Origin: a virus
IMG/VR virus record: IMGVR_UViG_3300042463_001009
Location: 1-64,000 of that record
DNA: 64,000 nt
Reading direction: 5' to 3' (one strand)
The notes under the pieces are model-generated. The model was not told the DNA's origin, did no database searches, and was given only the letters and a program-made list of their open reading frames with translations. Shown one piece after another: positions 34,907 through 43,787 of the stretch. How positions within the stretch are numbered: the stretch's first letter is position 1; every line of letters starts with the position of its first letter. A program made the position numbers and the translations under genes.

Positions 34907-34929
34907 AAAACGGTCTTCGGACCGTTTTT
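34907..34929 (+). terminator. UUCG-loop intrinsic terminator
   Basis: A perfect 9-bp stem AAAACGGTC/GACCGTTTT closed by the exceptionally stable C(UUCG)G tetraloop, with the run TTTTT at the 3' end. It begins 5 bases after the stop of the Pro-rich protein. Because the A-run pairs with the T-run it may also act on minus-strand transcripts. Confidence 0.92.
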
Positions 34930-34943
34930 AGTTTAAAATTTAT

Positions 34944-34972
34944 TTGACAAATACTCAGATTGTACTTATACT
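34944..34972 (+). promoter_or_regulatory. Housekeeping-type promoter for the gp32 operon
   Basis: TTGACA (34944-34949), a 17-base spacer and TATACT (34967-34972) match a sigma-70 promoter, and lie 35 bases before the gp32 ATG. It also contains TTTG with TACTTATG, one mismatch from the Bacteroidota -7 box TAnnTTTG. It differs from the TATTTAT boxes of virion genes, as expected for early/middle replication genes. Confidence 0.7.
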
Positions 34973-35007
34973 TATGATAATATAAATCATTAAATACTTT
35001 AACAACT

Positions 35008-35859
35008 ATGGCGACAAATTCATTAGACGCAGTTTTGGCTCAATACGAGCAGGCAAAACAAGGTGGTTCTTCTAACACCTCAAAATTTACACAAGAAGAA
35101 AGAATGAAAAAATACTTTGCAGCTATCCTTAAAGATACTGAAAAACAAGGGCAACGAAGACTACGTATTTTACCAACACCCGATGGTTCTTCACCATTTA
35201 AAGAAGTTTGGTATCACGAAATTCAAGTTGACGGTAAATTTCAAAAATTTTATGACCCGGGTAAGAATGACAACGAGCGTTCACCATTGAATGAAGTTTA
35301 TGAAGAACTACGCTCAACAGGAAAAGAGTCTGACAAAGAATTGGCAAAACAATATTTATCTCGTAAATTTTACATTGTTAAAGTTATGGACCGTGATAAC
35401 GAGTCTGATGGGGTTAAGTTTTGGAGATTCAAACACAACTACAAAAATGAGGGGATTTTAGATAAGATTATTCCTATTTGGAGAGCTAAAGGTGATATTA
35501 CTGACCCTGATAACGGTCGTGACATTATTCTTGAATTAACCAAAGCAAAAACACCTAAAGGTGCCACTTACACAGTTATTCAAACTGTTATGTATGATGA
35601 CCCAACTCCTGTACACGAAAATAAACAAACCGCGGATTCTTGGATTAATGATGAGTTAACATGGGAAGATGTTTATTCTAAAAAACCTGAAGAATACCTT
35701 GAAGCTATTGCTCGTGGAGAAACACCACGTTGGGATTCTGACAAAGGCGGTTTTGTATACGAAAACAATCTTGAGACAACAACATCTTTTGGTGGTAAAA
35801 CTGAACCAATCGTTGACCCACAAGCAAATGATGATAGTGACACCGAATTACCTTTCTAA
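35008..35859 (+). CDS. 32: Single-stranded DNA-binding protein (T4 gp32-like)
   Basis: A 283-residue protein, near T4 gp32 (301). The N-terminus has a basic cooperativity segment. The core carries GQRRLRILPTPDGSSPFKEV and an OB-fold run with YIVKVMDRDNESDGVKFWRF and IILELTKAKTPKGATY. The C-terminus is acidic and ends DDSDTELPF, the partner-docking tail. It contains no Cys at all, so the zinc subdomain of T4 gp32 is absent. Role: coats ssDNA and recruits polymerase, UvsX and helicase. It has its own sigma-70-like promoter and a terminator 12 bases downstream. Confidence 0.9.
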   Translation: MATNSLDAVLAQYEQAKQGGSSNTSKFTQEERMKKYFAAILKDTEKQGQRRLRILPTPDGSSPFKEVWYHEIQVDGKFQKFYDPGKNDNERSPLNEVYEELRSTGKESDKELAKQYLSRKFYIVKVMDRDNESDGVKFWRFKHNYKNEGILDKIIPIWRAKGDITDPDNGRDIILELTKAKTPKGATYTVIQTVMYDDPTPVHENKQTADSWINDELTWEDVYSKKPEEYLEAIARGETPRWDSDKGGFVYENNLETTTSFGGKTEPIVDPQANDDSDTELPF

Positions 35860-35871
35860 TTAAACTTTAAC

Positions 35872-35905
35872 ATAGACACTTGGTATTACTGAGTGTCTAT
35901 TTTTT
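35872..35905 (+). terminator. Intrinsic terminator after gp32
   Basis: A 9-bp stem ATAGACACT/AGTGTCTAT, an 11-base loop and a T-run, 12 bases after the gp32 stop. It probably attenuates read-through into the UvsX gene 33 bases beyond. Confidence 0.88.
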
Positions 35906-35938
35906 ATAGTTCAAAACAATAATTTAATTTAACCTAAC

Positions 35939-36922
35939 ATGGCAATAAGAAAAAGAGAAATATCTTTGGATACAATCAAAGATAAGTTCTCAACAAAAAC
36001 AAAATACAAAACAGAAAGTTTTTATAATTGTGGTGAGGCTTTTATGAATGCTTGCGGATTACCTGGACCTGTAATGGGGGGTATTAATATGTTCTTGGGA
36101 CATTCAAACACCTCAAAAACAACTGCAATGATATTAGCGGCGGCAGATGCTCAGAAAAAAGGACATTTACCTGTTCTTATTATAACGGAAAAAAAATGGT
36201 CTTGGGAACACGCTATTGAATTGGGATTACAAGCCGAAAAAAATGACCTTGGTGAGTATGATGGTATGTTTATCTTTAATGACTCATTTGATGTTATTGA
36301 ACAAGCAACTAATTTTATTAATGATATTCTTGATGCTCAAGAGAAAGGGGATATCCCTTATAGTATATTATTTTTATGGGATTCAATAGGTAGTATTCCT
36401 TGTCAGATGACTTTTGATGGTAAAGGTGGTGGAATGCACTCCGCTAAAGTGTTGGCGGATAAAATTGGATTGGGAATTCATTCTCGCATCTCAAAATCAA
36501 AAAAAGAAGATTATCCGTATTATAATACTTTAGTTATTTTAAACCAACCATGGGTGGAATTAGCGGATAACCCTTTTGGTCAACCTGAAATTCGTGCCAA
36601 AGGTGGGACCGCGGTATGGTTAGCAAGTAGTTTAATATTTTTATTTGGTAATCAGAAAAAAGCGGGTATTAGTCATATTGACGCAACTAAAAATGGTAGA
36701 AAAGTGTCGTTTGCAATTAGAACCAAAATTTCTATTTTGAAAAATCACGTAAATGGTCTCGGTTATAAAGATGGTAAAATAGTTGCAGTGCCACAAGGTT
36801 ATATTGCAGATACAAAAGAATCTTTAGATAACTATAAAAAAGAATATTCAGATTATTGGGAAACAAAATTAGGGTATTCTGATTATTCTTTGGATGAATC
36901 TGAAGATGACTTTGACGAGTAA
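35939..36922 (+). CDS. uvsX: UvsX-like RecA recombinase
   Basis: A 327-residue RecA-fold ATPase, shorter than T4 UvsX (391). The Walker A loop is LGHSNTSKTT (G54 to T61), with Ser instead of the second Gly, a degeneracy also seen in T4 UvsX. A Walker B-like strand SILFLWDSIGSIPC is followed by GGGMHSAKVLADKIGLGIHS and LVILNQPWVELA. The RecA core ends with KNHVNGLGYKDGKIV and an acidic tail DESEDDFDE, expected to contact gp32 or loaders. It performs strand exchange in phage recombination-dependent replication. It starts at ATG 35939 and is followed 31 bases later by the exonuclease gene. Confidence 0.88.
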   Translation: MAIRKREISLDTIKDKFSTKTKYKTESFYNCGEAFMNACGLPGPVMGGINMFLGHSNTSKTTAMILAAADAQKKGHLPVLIITEKKWSWEHAIELGLQAEKNDLGEYDGMFIFNDSFDVIEQATNFINDILDAQEKGDIPYSILFLWDSIGSIPCQMTFDGKGGGMHSAKVLADKIGLGIHSRISKSKKEDYPYYNTLVILNQPWVELADNPFGQPEIRAKGGTAVWLASSLIFLFGNQKKAGISHIDATKNGRKVSFAIRTKISILKNHVNGLGYKDGKIVAVPQGYIADTKESLDNYKKEYSDYWETKLGYSDYSLDESEDDFDE

Positions 36923-36953
36923 AAAATATTTTCAAAATACTTAAAAATTTTAA

Positions 36954-37958
36954 ATGGTCAAAACATTAATTGTTGATGGTAACAATTTATTAAAAATAGG
37001 ATTTCACGGAGTTAAAGATTTTTACCACAACGGAAAACACATAGGAGGGTTATGGCATTTTATCAACACAATTAGACGGTTTATTGACGAACAAAATTTT
37101 GATAAGGTTGTTGTTATATGGGATGGGGATGATAACTCTTCTACCCGCAAACTTATTTACCCTCAGTATAAAAAAAAACTACTTATAACCGAAGATTTTA
37201 AAGACCAATCTTTTGGAGAACAAAAAGAGAGAGTTAAACAATATTTGGAGGAATGTTATATAAGACAAATTGAAGTAGATAATAACGAAGGTGACGATTT
37301 GATTGCGTACTACTGCCAAATATCTGAAGACGAAATTAAAACTATTTTTTCGGGAGATAAAGATTTGACACAACTTATCTCAGATAAGGTTTCGGTCTAT
37401 TCCCCAAACTCAAAACAAGTGTATAAAAATGGGGATAAAATAAAGATTCAATTCCATGAATTTCCGCATCAGAATATTAAAACATATAAAATATTATCGG
37501 GTGATAAGTCAGATAATATAGATGGAATTTATTATTTGGGCGAAAAAACTTTAGTTAAATTATTTCCTGAATTGCTTGACCAAACGGTAACTATTACCGA
37601 TATTTTAATAAAGGCAGAAACTCTTTTAAAAGAAGATAAAGGTAATAAATCTTTACAAAATTTATTATCAGGTAAAACTAAAACAGGAGTATACGGTGAA
37701 GAATTTTTTATTATTAATGAAAAAATAATAGATTTATCAAAACCATTAATCACCGATGAAGCAAAAGAATTAGTTGAACTATATTATCGAGAAAGTTTAG
37801 ACCCTGATGGGAGAGGGTATAGGAATCTTTTAAAGATGATGATGGAAGACGGGTTCTTTAAATTCCTACCAAAAGTAGATGATGCTTGGGTTGACTTTGT
37901 TCGTCCATACATGAAATTAACAAGAAAAGAAAAAAAAAATTACAAACAAATAAAATAA
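36954..37958 (+). CDS. rnh: 5'-3' exonuclease (T4 RNase H / FEN family)
   Basis: A 334-residue protein. Two-metal FEN residues appear in order: LIVDGNNLL (D8), VVIWDGDDNSSTRKLIYPQY, NNEGDDLIAYYC, FSGDKDLTQLI, and the helix-hairpin region GDKSDNIDGIYYLGEKTLVK. T4 RNase H (305 residues) has the same plan and removes RNA primers and short DNA flaps from the lagging strand. The H3TH motif near 180-200 supports DNA flap binding. It sits between UvsX and the gp41 helicase in what looks like a replication operon. A small gene follows 2 bases after the stop. Confidence 0.9.
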   Translation: MVKTLIVDGNNLLKIGFHGVKDFYHNGKHIGGLWHFINTIRRFIDEQNFDKVVVIWDGDDNSSTRKLIYPQYKKKLLITEDFKDQSFGEQKERVKQYLEECYIRQIEVDNNEGDDLIAYYCQISEDEIKTIFSGDKDLTQLISDKVSVYSPNSKQVYKNGDKIKIQFHEFPHQNIKTYKILSGDKSDNIDGIYYLGEKTLVKLFPELLDQTVTITDILIKAETLLKEDKGNKSLQNLLSGKTKTGVYGEEFFIINEKIIDLSKPLITDEAKELVELYYRESLDPDGRGYRNLLKMMMEDGFFKFLPKVDDAWVDFVRPYMKLTRKEKKNYKQIK

Positions 37959-37960
37959 AT

Positions 37961-38413
37961 ATGAAAGAACAAGAATCAACAAAATTAGAATTTTTAATGA
38001 TGGTAAATGATAATATCATTGTACAAAGATATTTTAATGTTAGAAACTTTAACCCTGACGGTAAAAACTCATTAGAGTTTTATAACCTGTTGGCTAATTT
38101 TAGTTATGATATTAAGTATCAACTAAAAATGAAAACCGCATCATACATGATTGACAATCATTATGAAATTATTAACAATCCTACAATATTAGATACATCG
38201 TATATTGATGGTCCTGAATATTTTAATGTGTATATTAAGATGGGTGATGTGACAATTTGTCAGAGACAGTTCGACGCAAAAATATACCCACCTAAGATAA
38301 GATACACCGTAGACGTACGCCCACACCTAAAAAATTTACTTATGTCTTTGACTGACATTTTTTCATCTGAAAATTTAACACTCGAGTACCTTGGACTTCC
38401 TTTAAAAGGGTAA
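37961..38413 (+). CDS. Hypothetical protein in the replication operon
   Basis: A 150-residue acidic-basic mixed protein, starting MKEQESTKLEFLMMVNDNII. It contains alternating strands (about 15-35, 85-115) and the segment CQRQFDAKIYPPKIRYTVDV before a helical end (LLMSLTDIFSSENLTLEYLG). It resembles no replication protein I can name. A position between RNase H and the replicative helicase could suggest a helicase loader (gp59 role), but no gp59 feature is visible. It has an overlap-free ATG 2 bases after the exonuclease stop. Confidence 0.55.
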   Translation: MKEQESTKLEFLMMVNDNIIVQRYFNVRNFNPDGKNSLEFYNLLANFSYDIKYQLKMKTASYMIDNHYEIINNPTILDTSYIDGPEYFNVYIKMGDVTICQRQFDAKIYPPKIRYTVDVRPHLKNLLMSLTDIFSSENLTLEYLGLPLKG

Positions 38414-38420
38414 TATTTAT
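38414..38420 (+). promoter_or_regulatory. TATTTAT element before gp41 helicase
   Basis: It reads GGTAATATTTATCAAATAC, 22 bases before ATG 38443. It is the only copy before a replication gene cluster, so the element may not be strictly late. Confidence 0.3.
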
Positions 38421-38442
38421 CAAATACAACAATGAAAAAACT

Positions 38443-39825
38443 ATGGCGTCAAACAAAAATTTCGAATATCTAGGTAGCAGTTTTCAGCTACAATTATTAA
38501 ACCAAATTATTATCGACAAAGACTTTGCGAGGTCTATTCTTGATGTAATTGAAACAAATTACTTTGAAAACAAATACTTCAAAATAATTATTCAGATGGT
38601 TAAAGAATATTACACAAAGTATGAACATGCACCAGCATTTGACACTTTAGAACAAATCACCAAATCTGAATTACAACAGGAACTAGCGTCAAAAATTGTT
38701 ATTGATACTATTAATAAAATCAAAGAAGCTCCACTTGAGGGTGGGGAATTTGTTCAGGAAAAAGCTATGAAATTCTGTAAACAACAAGAATTACAGAAAG
38801 TAATGAACAAAGCTCAAAAAATCATCGATGGAGGTGAATTTGAAAACTATGATAAAGTAGAACAATTAGTGAGGAACGCTTTACAAGTTGGGGAAAGAGA
38901 AGATGGACAATCTGATGTATTTTTCAATTTAAGTGAGGTTTTAAATGAGGATTATCGTCATCCAATACCAATGGGTATCCCAGGTATTGATAGACTCTTA
39001 AAAGGAGGTTTGGCTAAAGGAGAAATCGGTGTAGTGTTAGCTCCTACTGGGGTTGGTAAATCAACACTACTAACAAAAGTTGCAAATCACGCTTTTAATT
39101 TAGGGTATAACGTATTACAAATCTTCTTTGAAGATAACCCAAAGATTATTCAAAGAAAACATATTACTTTATGGACAAAGGTTCATCCTGATGAATTGTC
39201 CTTAAAGAAAGAGGAAGTTATGATTAAAGTACAAGAGGTAAAAGATACAATGACCAATAAATTAATCTTAAAAAAACTTCCATCTGATACCGTAACTATG
39301 TTACAAATTAAAAATCAAATTAGAAAAATGATTGCCGATGGAGTAAGAGTTGATATGGTATTATTAGATTATATTGACTGTGTTGTTCCTGATAGGAATT
39401 TAAGTGATGAATGGAAATCTGAAGGTTCGGTTATGAGAGCATTTGAATCAATGTGTCACGAGTTGGATTTAGTTGGATGGACCGCAACTCAAGGTAACAG
39501 AAGTTCAATTTCGTCTGATGTAGTAACTACCGACCAAATGGGTGGTTCTATTAAAAAAGCACAAGTTGGACACGTAATCATTACCGTGGCAAAATCCCTA
39601 CAACAAAAAGAAATGAAACTAGCAACAATAGCAATTACTAAATCTCGTATTGGTGATGATGGGGTTGTGTTTGAAAATTGTAAATTTGATAATGGAATGT
39701 TAGAGATTGATACCGAAAGTTCGGTTACATTCTTAGGACTAGAGGGACAACAAGAAGAGAGAAACCGTCAACGAGTTAAAGACTTGTTAGACAAAAGAAA
39801 AGAAAAACAACAAACACAAAACTAA
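38443..39825 (+). CDS. 41: Replicative DNA helicase (T4 gp41 / DnaB-like)
   Basis: A 460-residue hexameric helicase, close to T4 gp41 (475). The N-terminal domain (1-150) is helical, with an expected DnaB primase-interaction fold. The RecA-like motor has [20 protein letters not shown], Walker A PTGVGKST (201-208), the Walker B strand [14 protein letters not shown] (D309) and a sensor GNRSS after WTATQ. The C-terminus is basic and glutamine-rich ([19 protein letters not shown]). It unwinds the fork ahead of the polymerase. A primase (gp61 type) was not seen in this window. It is followed 8 bases later by nrdB. Confidence 0.92.
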   Translation: MASNKNFEYLGSSFQLQLLNQIIIDKDFARSILDVIETNYFENKYFKIIIQMVKEYYTKYEHAPAFDTLEQITKSELQQELASKIVIDTINKIKEAPLEGGEFVQEKAMKFCKQQELQKVMNKAQKIIDGGEFENYDKVEQLVRNALQVGEREDGQSDVFFNLSEVLNEDYRHPIPMGIPGIDRLLKGGLAKGEIGVVLAPTGVGKSTLLTKVANHAFNLGYNVLQIFFEDNPKIIQRKHITLWTKVHPDELSLKKEEVMIKVQEVKDTMTNKLILKKLPSDTVTMLQIKNQIRKMIADGVRVDMVLLDYIDCVVPDRNLSDEWKSEGSVMRAFESMCHELDLVGWTATQGNRSSISSDVVTTDQMGGSIKKAQVGHVIITVAKSLQQKEMKLATIAITKSRIGDDGVVFENCKFDNGMLEIDTESSVTFLGLEGQQEERNRQRVKDLLDKRKEKQQTQN

Positions 39826-39833
39826 AAAAAAAC

Positions 39834-40781
39834 ATGGAAAAAATTTTAATAGAGAATCCAAATAGATTCGTTATTTTCCCAATCGAGCACAATGATATTT
39901 GGGAATATTACAAACAACATCAAGCGGCTTTCTGGACTGCGGAAGAGGTTGATTTATCAAATGATATTAGAGATTGGGAAAACTTATCAGATAATGAGAG
40001 ATTTTTCGTAAAAAACGTCTTATCATTCTTTGCGGCATCCGATGGTATTGTTAATGAAAATTTAGCAGAAAACTTCTTAAAAGAAGTCCAATACCCTGAA
40101 GCAAAATTCTTTTACGGATTTCAGTTAATGGCAGAAAATATTCACTCTTTAATGTATTCATTACTTATTGATACCTATGTGTCAAACCCACAAGAAAAAG
40201 ATGAATGCTTTCACGCTATTGATAGATTACCTGCGGTACAAAAAAAGGCAAAATGGGCTTTAAATTGGATAGAGAACTCAACATTTGAAGAAAGATTAAT
40301 TGCTTTTGCGGCGGTTGAAGGTATCTTTTTTTCAGGTTCGTTCTGTGCTATTTTTTGGTTAAAGTCTCGAGGTATTTTACAAGGACTATGTAATGCAAAC
40401 ACTTTGATTTTCAAAGATGAGAACTTACACTGTGACTTTGCAATTCATTTATTAAATAATCACATTGAAAACAAACCAAGTGAGAAAAGAATTAGAGAAA
40501 TTTTATTATCCGCATTAGAGATTGAGAAAGAATTCATTATTGAGTCATTACCAATATCTTTAATTGGGATGAATTCAAATTTAATGAAACAATATCTTGA
40601 ATTTGTTACTGATGGTTTATTACTTAAACTTGGATGTAAAAAAGAATTTAATGTGGACCAACCATTTAAATTTATGGAACAAATTGCGGTAGAAACAAAA
40701 GGTAATTTTTTTGAATCAAGGACTATGGAATACCAAAAAGCTAAATTGAACGAAACATTGTCATTTACGGATGATTTTTAA
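39834..40781 (+). CDS. nrdB: Ribonucleotide reductase class I beta subunit, NrdB
   Basis: A 315-residue R2 subunit of the eukaryote/Bacteroidota-like subtype. It has [50 protein letters not shown] and [12 protein letters not shown]. Di-iron ligands are all present: D70, E101, H104, E162, E196, H199. The radical tyrosine is Y108, four residues after H104, as in mouse R2. The C-terminal tail ends FTDDF, which should dock on NrdA. Produces dNDPs with NrdA, supporting AT-rich phage DNA synthesis. nrdB precedes nrdA by 10 bases. No thioredoxin or glutaredoxin gene is next to them. Confidence 0.95.
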   Translation: MEKILIENPNRFVIFPIEHNDIWEYYKQHQAAFWTAEEVDLSNDIRDWENLSDNERFFVKNVLSFFAASDGIVNENLAENFLKEVQYPEAKFFYGFQLMAENIHSLMYSLLIDTYVSNPQEKDECFHAIDRLPAVQKKAKWALNWIENSTFEERLIAFAAVEGIFFSGSFCAIFWLKSRGILQGLCNANTLIFKDENLHCDFAIHLLNNHIENKPSEKRIREILLSALEIEKEFIIESLPISLIGMNSNLMKQYLEFVTDGLLLKLGCKKEFNVDQPFKFMEQIAVETKGNFFESRTMEYQKAKLNETLSFTDDF

Positions 40782-40791
40782 ATAAAAATAT

Positions 40792-43224
40792 ATGATGTCA
40801 TTAAAAATTAAAAAAAGAGGGGGCGATGAGGTGTCCTTTAATCCTCAGAAAATTTATCAGAGAGTTAAGAAAGCCGCTAAAGGGTTAAATGTTAATTCTG
40901 ATGAAATTTTTATTAAAGTTATTACTTCGGTACCTACCGAGGGTAGTATAACAACAAAAGAGTTAGATAAGTTAGTGTACGAAATTGCGGCGGCATATAC
41001 TGGTAGTCATCACGATTATTCAAGATTAGCTTCATCAGTTGCAATATCTTCATATCACAAAGAAACTAATCATAGTTTTAGTGAAACAATGACAGAATTG
41101 TACAATAATGGTATTGTTAATGAGATATTAATGAAAACTATTGAAAAATATGGTTCAGAAAATATTGATAAAATAATTAATCATGAGAATGATTATAATT
41201 TTGATTATTTTGCTTGGCGCTCATTACAAGAAATGTATTTGTTAAAGTTATCTAGTGGTAAGGTTATTGAAAGACCACAACACATGTATATGAGAGTTGC
41301 CTTATGGGTGACTAAAACATTTGAAGAGGCAGTTGAATATTACAATTCATTATCAAATCAATTGATTTCACCAGCAACACCTATCATGATTAATGCGGGG
41401 ACAAAGACACCTCAGTTAGCGTCATGTGTATTACATTACAATAATTCCGATTCCCGCAAAGGTTTATTAGGGACATTGAGTGACATTTCAACGTACTCCT
41501 CTGACGCGGCAGGTATCGGACTTTCAATGTCAAATATTAGAAGTAAAGAAAGTAGAATTTCAAGTTCAGGAGGATTTGCGGGTGGACTTTTAAAATATTT
41601 AAAAATAGTTAATGAGTCACTTAGATTCTTTAACCAACAAGGTCGTAGACCAGGTAGTGCTGCTATCTATATTGAACCTTGGCATAAAGATATTATTGAT
41701 TTATTAGAGATTAAGAAAAATACAGGTTCGGAAGAAATGAGAGCTCGTGATTTATTTACCGCACTTTGGATTCCTGATAATTTCATGCGAGCGGTTGAAA
41801 ATAATGATGATTGGTATTTATTCTGCCCTAACGACATTATCTCAAATAATATTAAACCATTACAAGAGTGTTATGGAAATGAGTACGAAGAAAATTATAA
41901 ATTAGCTGTCAGTAAAGGTCTTGGTAAAAAAGTTAAGGCTCAAGATATTTGGAATAAAATTATTGAATCTCAGATTGAAACTGGAGTCCCTTATTTATGT
42001 TCTAAAGATAATGCGAATAAGAAAACAAATCACCAAAATATTGGTGTGATTAAACAATCTAATTTGTGTAACGAGATTTATCAATTTACTGATGAGAATA
42101 CTACCGCAATTTGTACCTTGTCTTCTATGGTTTTAAAGAACTTTATTATTGACGGTAAATTTGACTTTAGATTATTATACAGTGAGGTTAGAAAAGTTGT
42201 TAGAGCTTTAAATAAAGTTGTTGATATTAATAGCTACTCTACTGAAAAAGGACGTAAAGGTGGTCTTGAACAAAGAGCAATTGCGATTGGAACTCAAGGT
42301 CTTGCGGATGTCTTTTATCTAATGGATTATATTTTTACTTCTGAAGAAGCAAAGTCATTGAATAAAGATATTTTTGAAACTATCTATTATGCGGCTATCA
42401 GCGAAAGTAATGAATTATGTAGAACTGAAGAATACCAACCATACAAATTCTTTGAGGGGTCACCAATGTCTAAAGGAGAATTCCAATTTGATATGTGGGG
42501 ATTAAAAAAAGAAGGTTTATCGGGTTATTGGGATTGGGACACGTTAAAAGAAGACGTTAAAAAATATGGGGTATGTAACTCTTTATTTACGGCACAAATG
42601 CCTGTTGCGTCTTCAGCTAAAATCACTGGGTCTTTTGAAATGACAGAACCGGCTCACTCAGCTTTGTTTAATAGACGTGTTGTTGGTGGAGAAATTTTGA
42701 TTGTAAATAAATATTTAATCAATGATTTTGAAAAAATTGGTATTTGGTCTGAGGATTTAAAAAATGAAATAATTATGAATGAAGGTTCAGTTCAAGGGAT
42801 TAACTTTAACCATTATTTAGACCCTGAAGACAAAAATTACAATAAAAAAGTTAAACGTATTGAACATCTACTTCCTAAGTACAAAACTATATGGGAAATT
42901 TCCCAAAGAGATTTGATTGATATGGCTGCGGATAGAGGTCCTTTTATTGACCAATCACAATCAATGAATATCTACATGTCAGCACCAACATTACCTAAAA
43001 TTTCGTCGGCACATTTTCATGGATGGAGACAAGGATTAAAAACTCTTTGTTATTATGTTAGAACTAAGGCGATTTCTACAGGAGCAAAACATTTAGCTAT
43101 GGACATCTCTAAAGTTGAAAAACCAAAGATTGAAAAACAAATACCAAAATTGGATGTTATACCTTTTGACCCAACAATTAAACCAAAGGATTCAGAATTT
43201 GAATGTTTTGGATGTGGGTCTTAA
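40792..43224 (+). CDS. nrdA: Ribonucleotide reductase class I alpha subunit, NrdA
   Basis: An 810-residue R1 subunit. The N-terminus (about 1-95) looks like an ATP-cone, so dATP regulation is likely. Catalytic residues are conserved: ASCVLHYN (first Cys of the redox pair), QSNLCNEI (Asn, Cys, Glu of the active site) and AICTLSSM (partner Cys). PGSAAIYIEPWHKDI is also a clear R1 motif. The C-terminus ends ECFGCGS, providing the CxxC that shuttles electrons. Two tandem ATGs (40792, 40795) are possible starts. Full length, with no intein or break. Confidence 0.95.
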   Translation: MMSLKIKKRGGDEVSFNPQKIYQRVKKAAKGLNVNSDEIFIKVITSVPTEGSITTKELDKLVYEIAAAYTGSHHDYSRLASSVAISSYHKETNHSFSETMTELYNNGIVNEILMKTIEKYGSENIDKIINHENDYNFDYFAWRSLQEMYLLKLSSGKVIERPQHMYMRVALWVTKTFEEAVEYYNSLSNQLISPATPIMINAGTKTPQLASCVLHYNNSDSRKGLLGTLSDISTYSSDAAGIGLSMSNIRSKESRISSSGGFAGGLLKYLKIVNESLRFFNQQGRRPGSAAIYIEPWHKDIIDLLEIKKNTGSEEMRARDLFTALWIPDNFMRAVENNDDWYLFCPNDIISNNIKPLQECYGNEYEENYKLAVSKGLGKKVKAQDIWNKIIESQIETGVPYLCSKDNANKKTNHQNIGVIKQSNLCNEIYQFTDENTTAICTLSSMVLKNFIIDGKFDFRLLYSEVRKVVRALNKVVDINSYSTEKGRKGGLEQRAIAIGTQGLADVFYLMDYIFTSEEAKSLNKDIFETIYYAAISESNELCRTEEYQPYKFFEGSPMSKGEFQFDMWGLKKEGLSGYWDWDTLKEDVKKYGVCNSLFTAQMPVASSAKITGSFEMTEPAHSALFNRRVVGGEILIVNKYLINDFEKIGIWSEDLKNEIIMNEGSVQGINFNHYLDPEDKNYNKKVKRIEHLLPKYKTIWEISQRDLIDMAADRGPFIDQSQSMNIYMSAPTLPKISSAHFHGWRQGLKTLCYYVRTKAISTGAKHLAMDISKVEKPKIEKQIPKLDVIPFDPTIKPKDSEFECFGCGS

Positions 43225-43248
43225 TATAAAATAGAAAATTACAACATT

Positions 43249-43276
43249 AATCACGGCAAACTGTCGTGATTTTTTA
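43249..43276 (+). terminator. Terminator after nrdA, with an alternative pairing partner
   Basis: AATCACGGC (43249-43257) pairs with GTCGTGATT (43263-43271), one G-T pair, followed by TTTTT. A second copy AATCACGAC at 43299-43307 pairs perfectly (9 bp) with the same GTCGTGATT strand, so two mutually exclusive hairpins exist. The terminator separates the replication operon from the wedge operon. Confidence 0.8.
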
Positions 43277-43284
43277 TTTTACTC

Positions 43285-43291
43285 TATTTAT
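43285..43291 (+). promoter_or_regulatory. TATTTAT element, upper copy, before gp25
   Basis: It reads CTCTATTTATAAG, 31 bases before ATG 43323, just after the nrdA terminator. Confidence 0.45.
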
Positions 43292-43311
43292 AAGAAATAA
43301 TCACGACACTA

Positions 43312-43318
43312 TATTTAT
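43312..43318 (+). promoter_or_regulatory. TATTTAT element abutting gp25 start
   Basis: The arrangement TATTTATTGATATG leaves only 4 bases to the ATG, identical in layout to 11353-11366. Confidence 0.35.
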
Positions 43319-43322
43319 TGAT

Positions 43323-43781
43323 ATGGCAAATGGAACTACATATGGGATTAATTTTCCTTTTAGAGATTCTTATGATGGTAAGTATTTAGACCTTTCTGAG
43401 GTAAATGATGAAGAAATCAGAACTGATTTAATTCATCTTTTATTGACTAGAAAAGGTACTCGATATTATTTACCTGATTTTGGTACAAGACTATATGAGT
43501 TTATATTTGAACCTTTAGATGGACCTACGTTTTCAGAAATTGAAGCGGAGATTAGAGCCTCTGTTGAAGAGTATATTCCAGGAATAACAATTACTAAGAT
43601 TGACATAAGTGCGGCTTCCGAAGGGGAGGAAAATAAAGGTACTTATATAAACGACAACGACGAAAGAGTTTACCGAGTTTCTGATATTGGAACTTTAGAA
43701 CATACTGCAAGAGTTAAAATTGATTACATCATTACTAATGATGCTTTTAACAATTCAGATTTTGTAATTATAAATATTTAA
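43323..43781 (+). CDS. 25: Baseplate wedge protein (T4 gp25-like)
   Basis: A 152-residue protein from ATG 43323. An upstream in-frame start at 43266 is rejected because it would lie inside the terminator and promoter region. It contains the gp25/gpW-like core LIHLLLTRKGTRYYLPDFGT then RLYEFIFEP and EAEIRASVEEYIPGITITKI. T4 gp25 has 132 residues. It binds the inner wedge and primes sheath polymerisation at the baseplate. It leads a wedge operon of gp25, gp6 and larger proteins, in the T4-like order. Confidence 0.88.
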   Translation: MANGTTYGINFPFRDSYDGKYLDLSEVNDEEIRTDLIHLLLTRKGTRYYLPDFGTRLYEFIFEPLDGPTFSEIEAEIRASVEEYIPGITITKIDISAASEGEENKGTYINDNDERVYRVSDIGTLEHTARVKIDYIITNDAFNNSDFVIINI

Positions 43782-43787
43782 TGATAT

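Noticed and set aside
40792-43224. Possible intein or split gene in NrdA
   Set aside because: The protein is continuous, of normal length and has all key residues in order.
43266-43322. Upstream in-frame start of the gp25 gene
   Set aside because: It would lie in the terminator/promoter region; the MANGTT start directly after the TATTTAT box fits family length.
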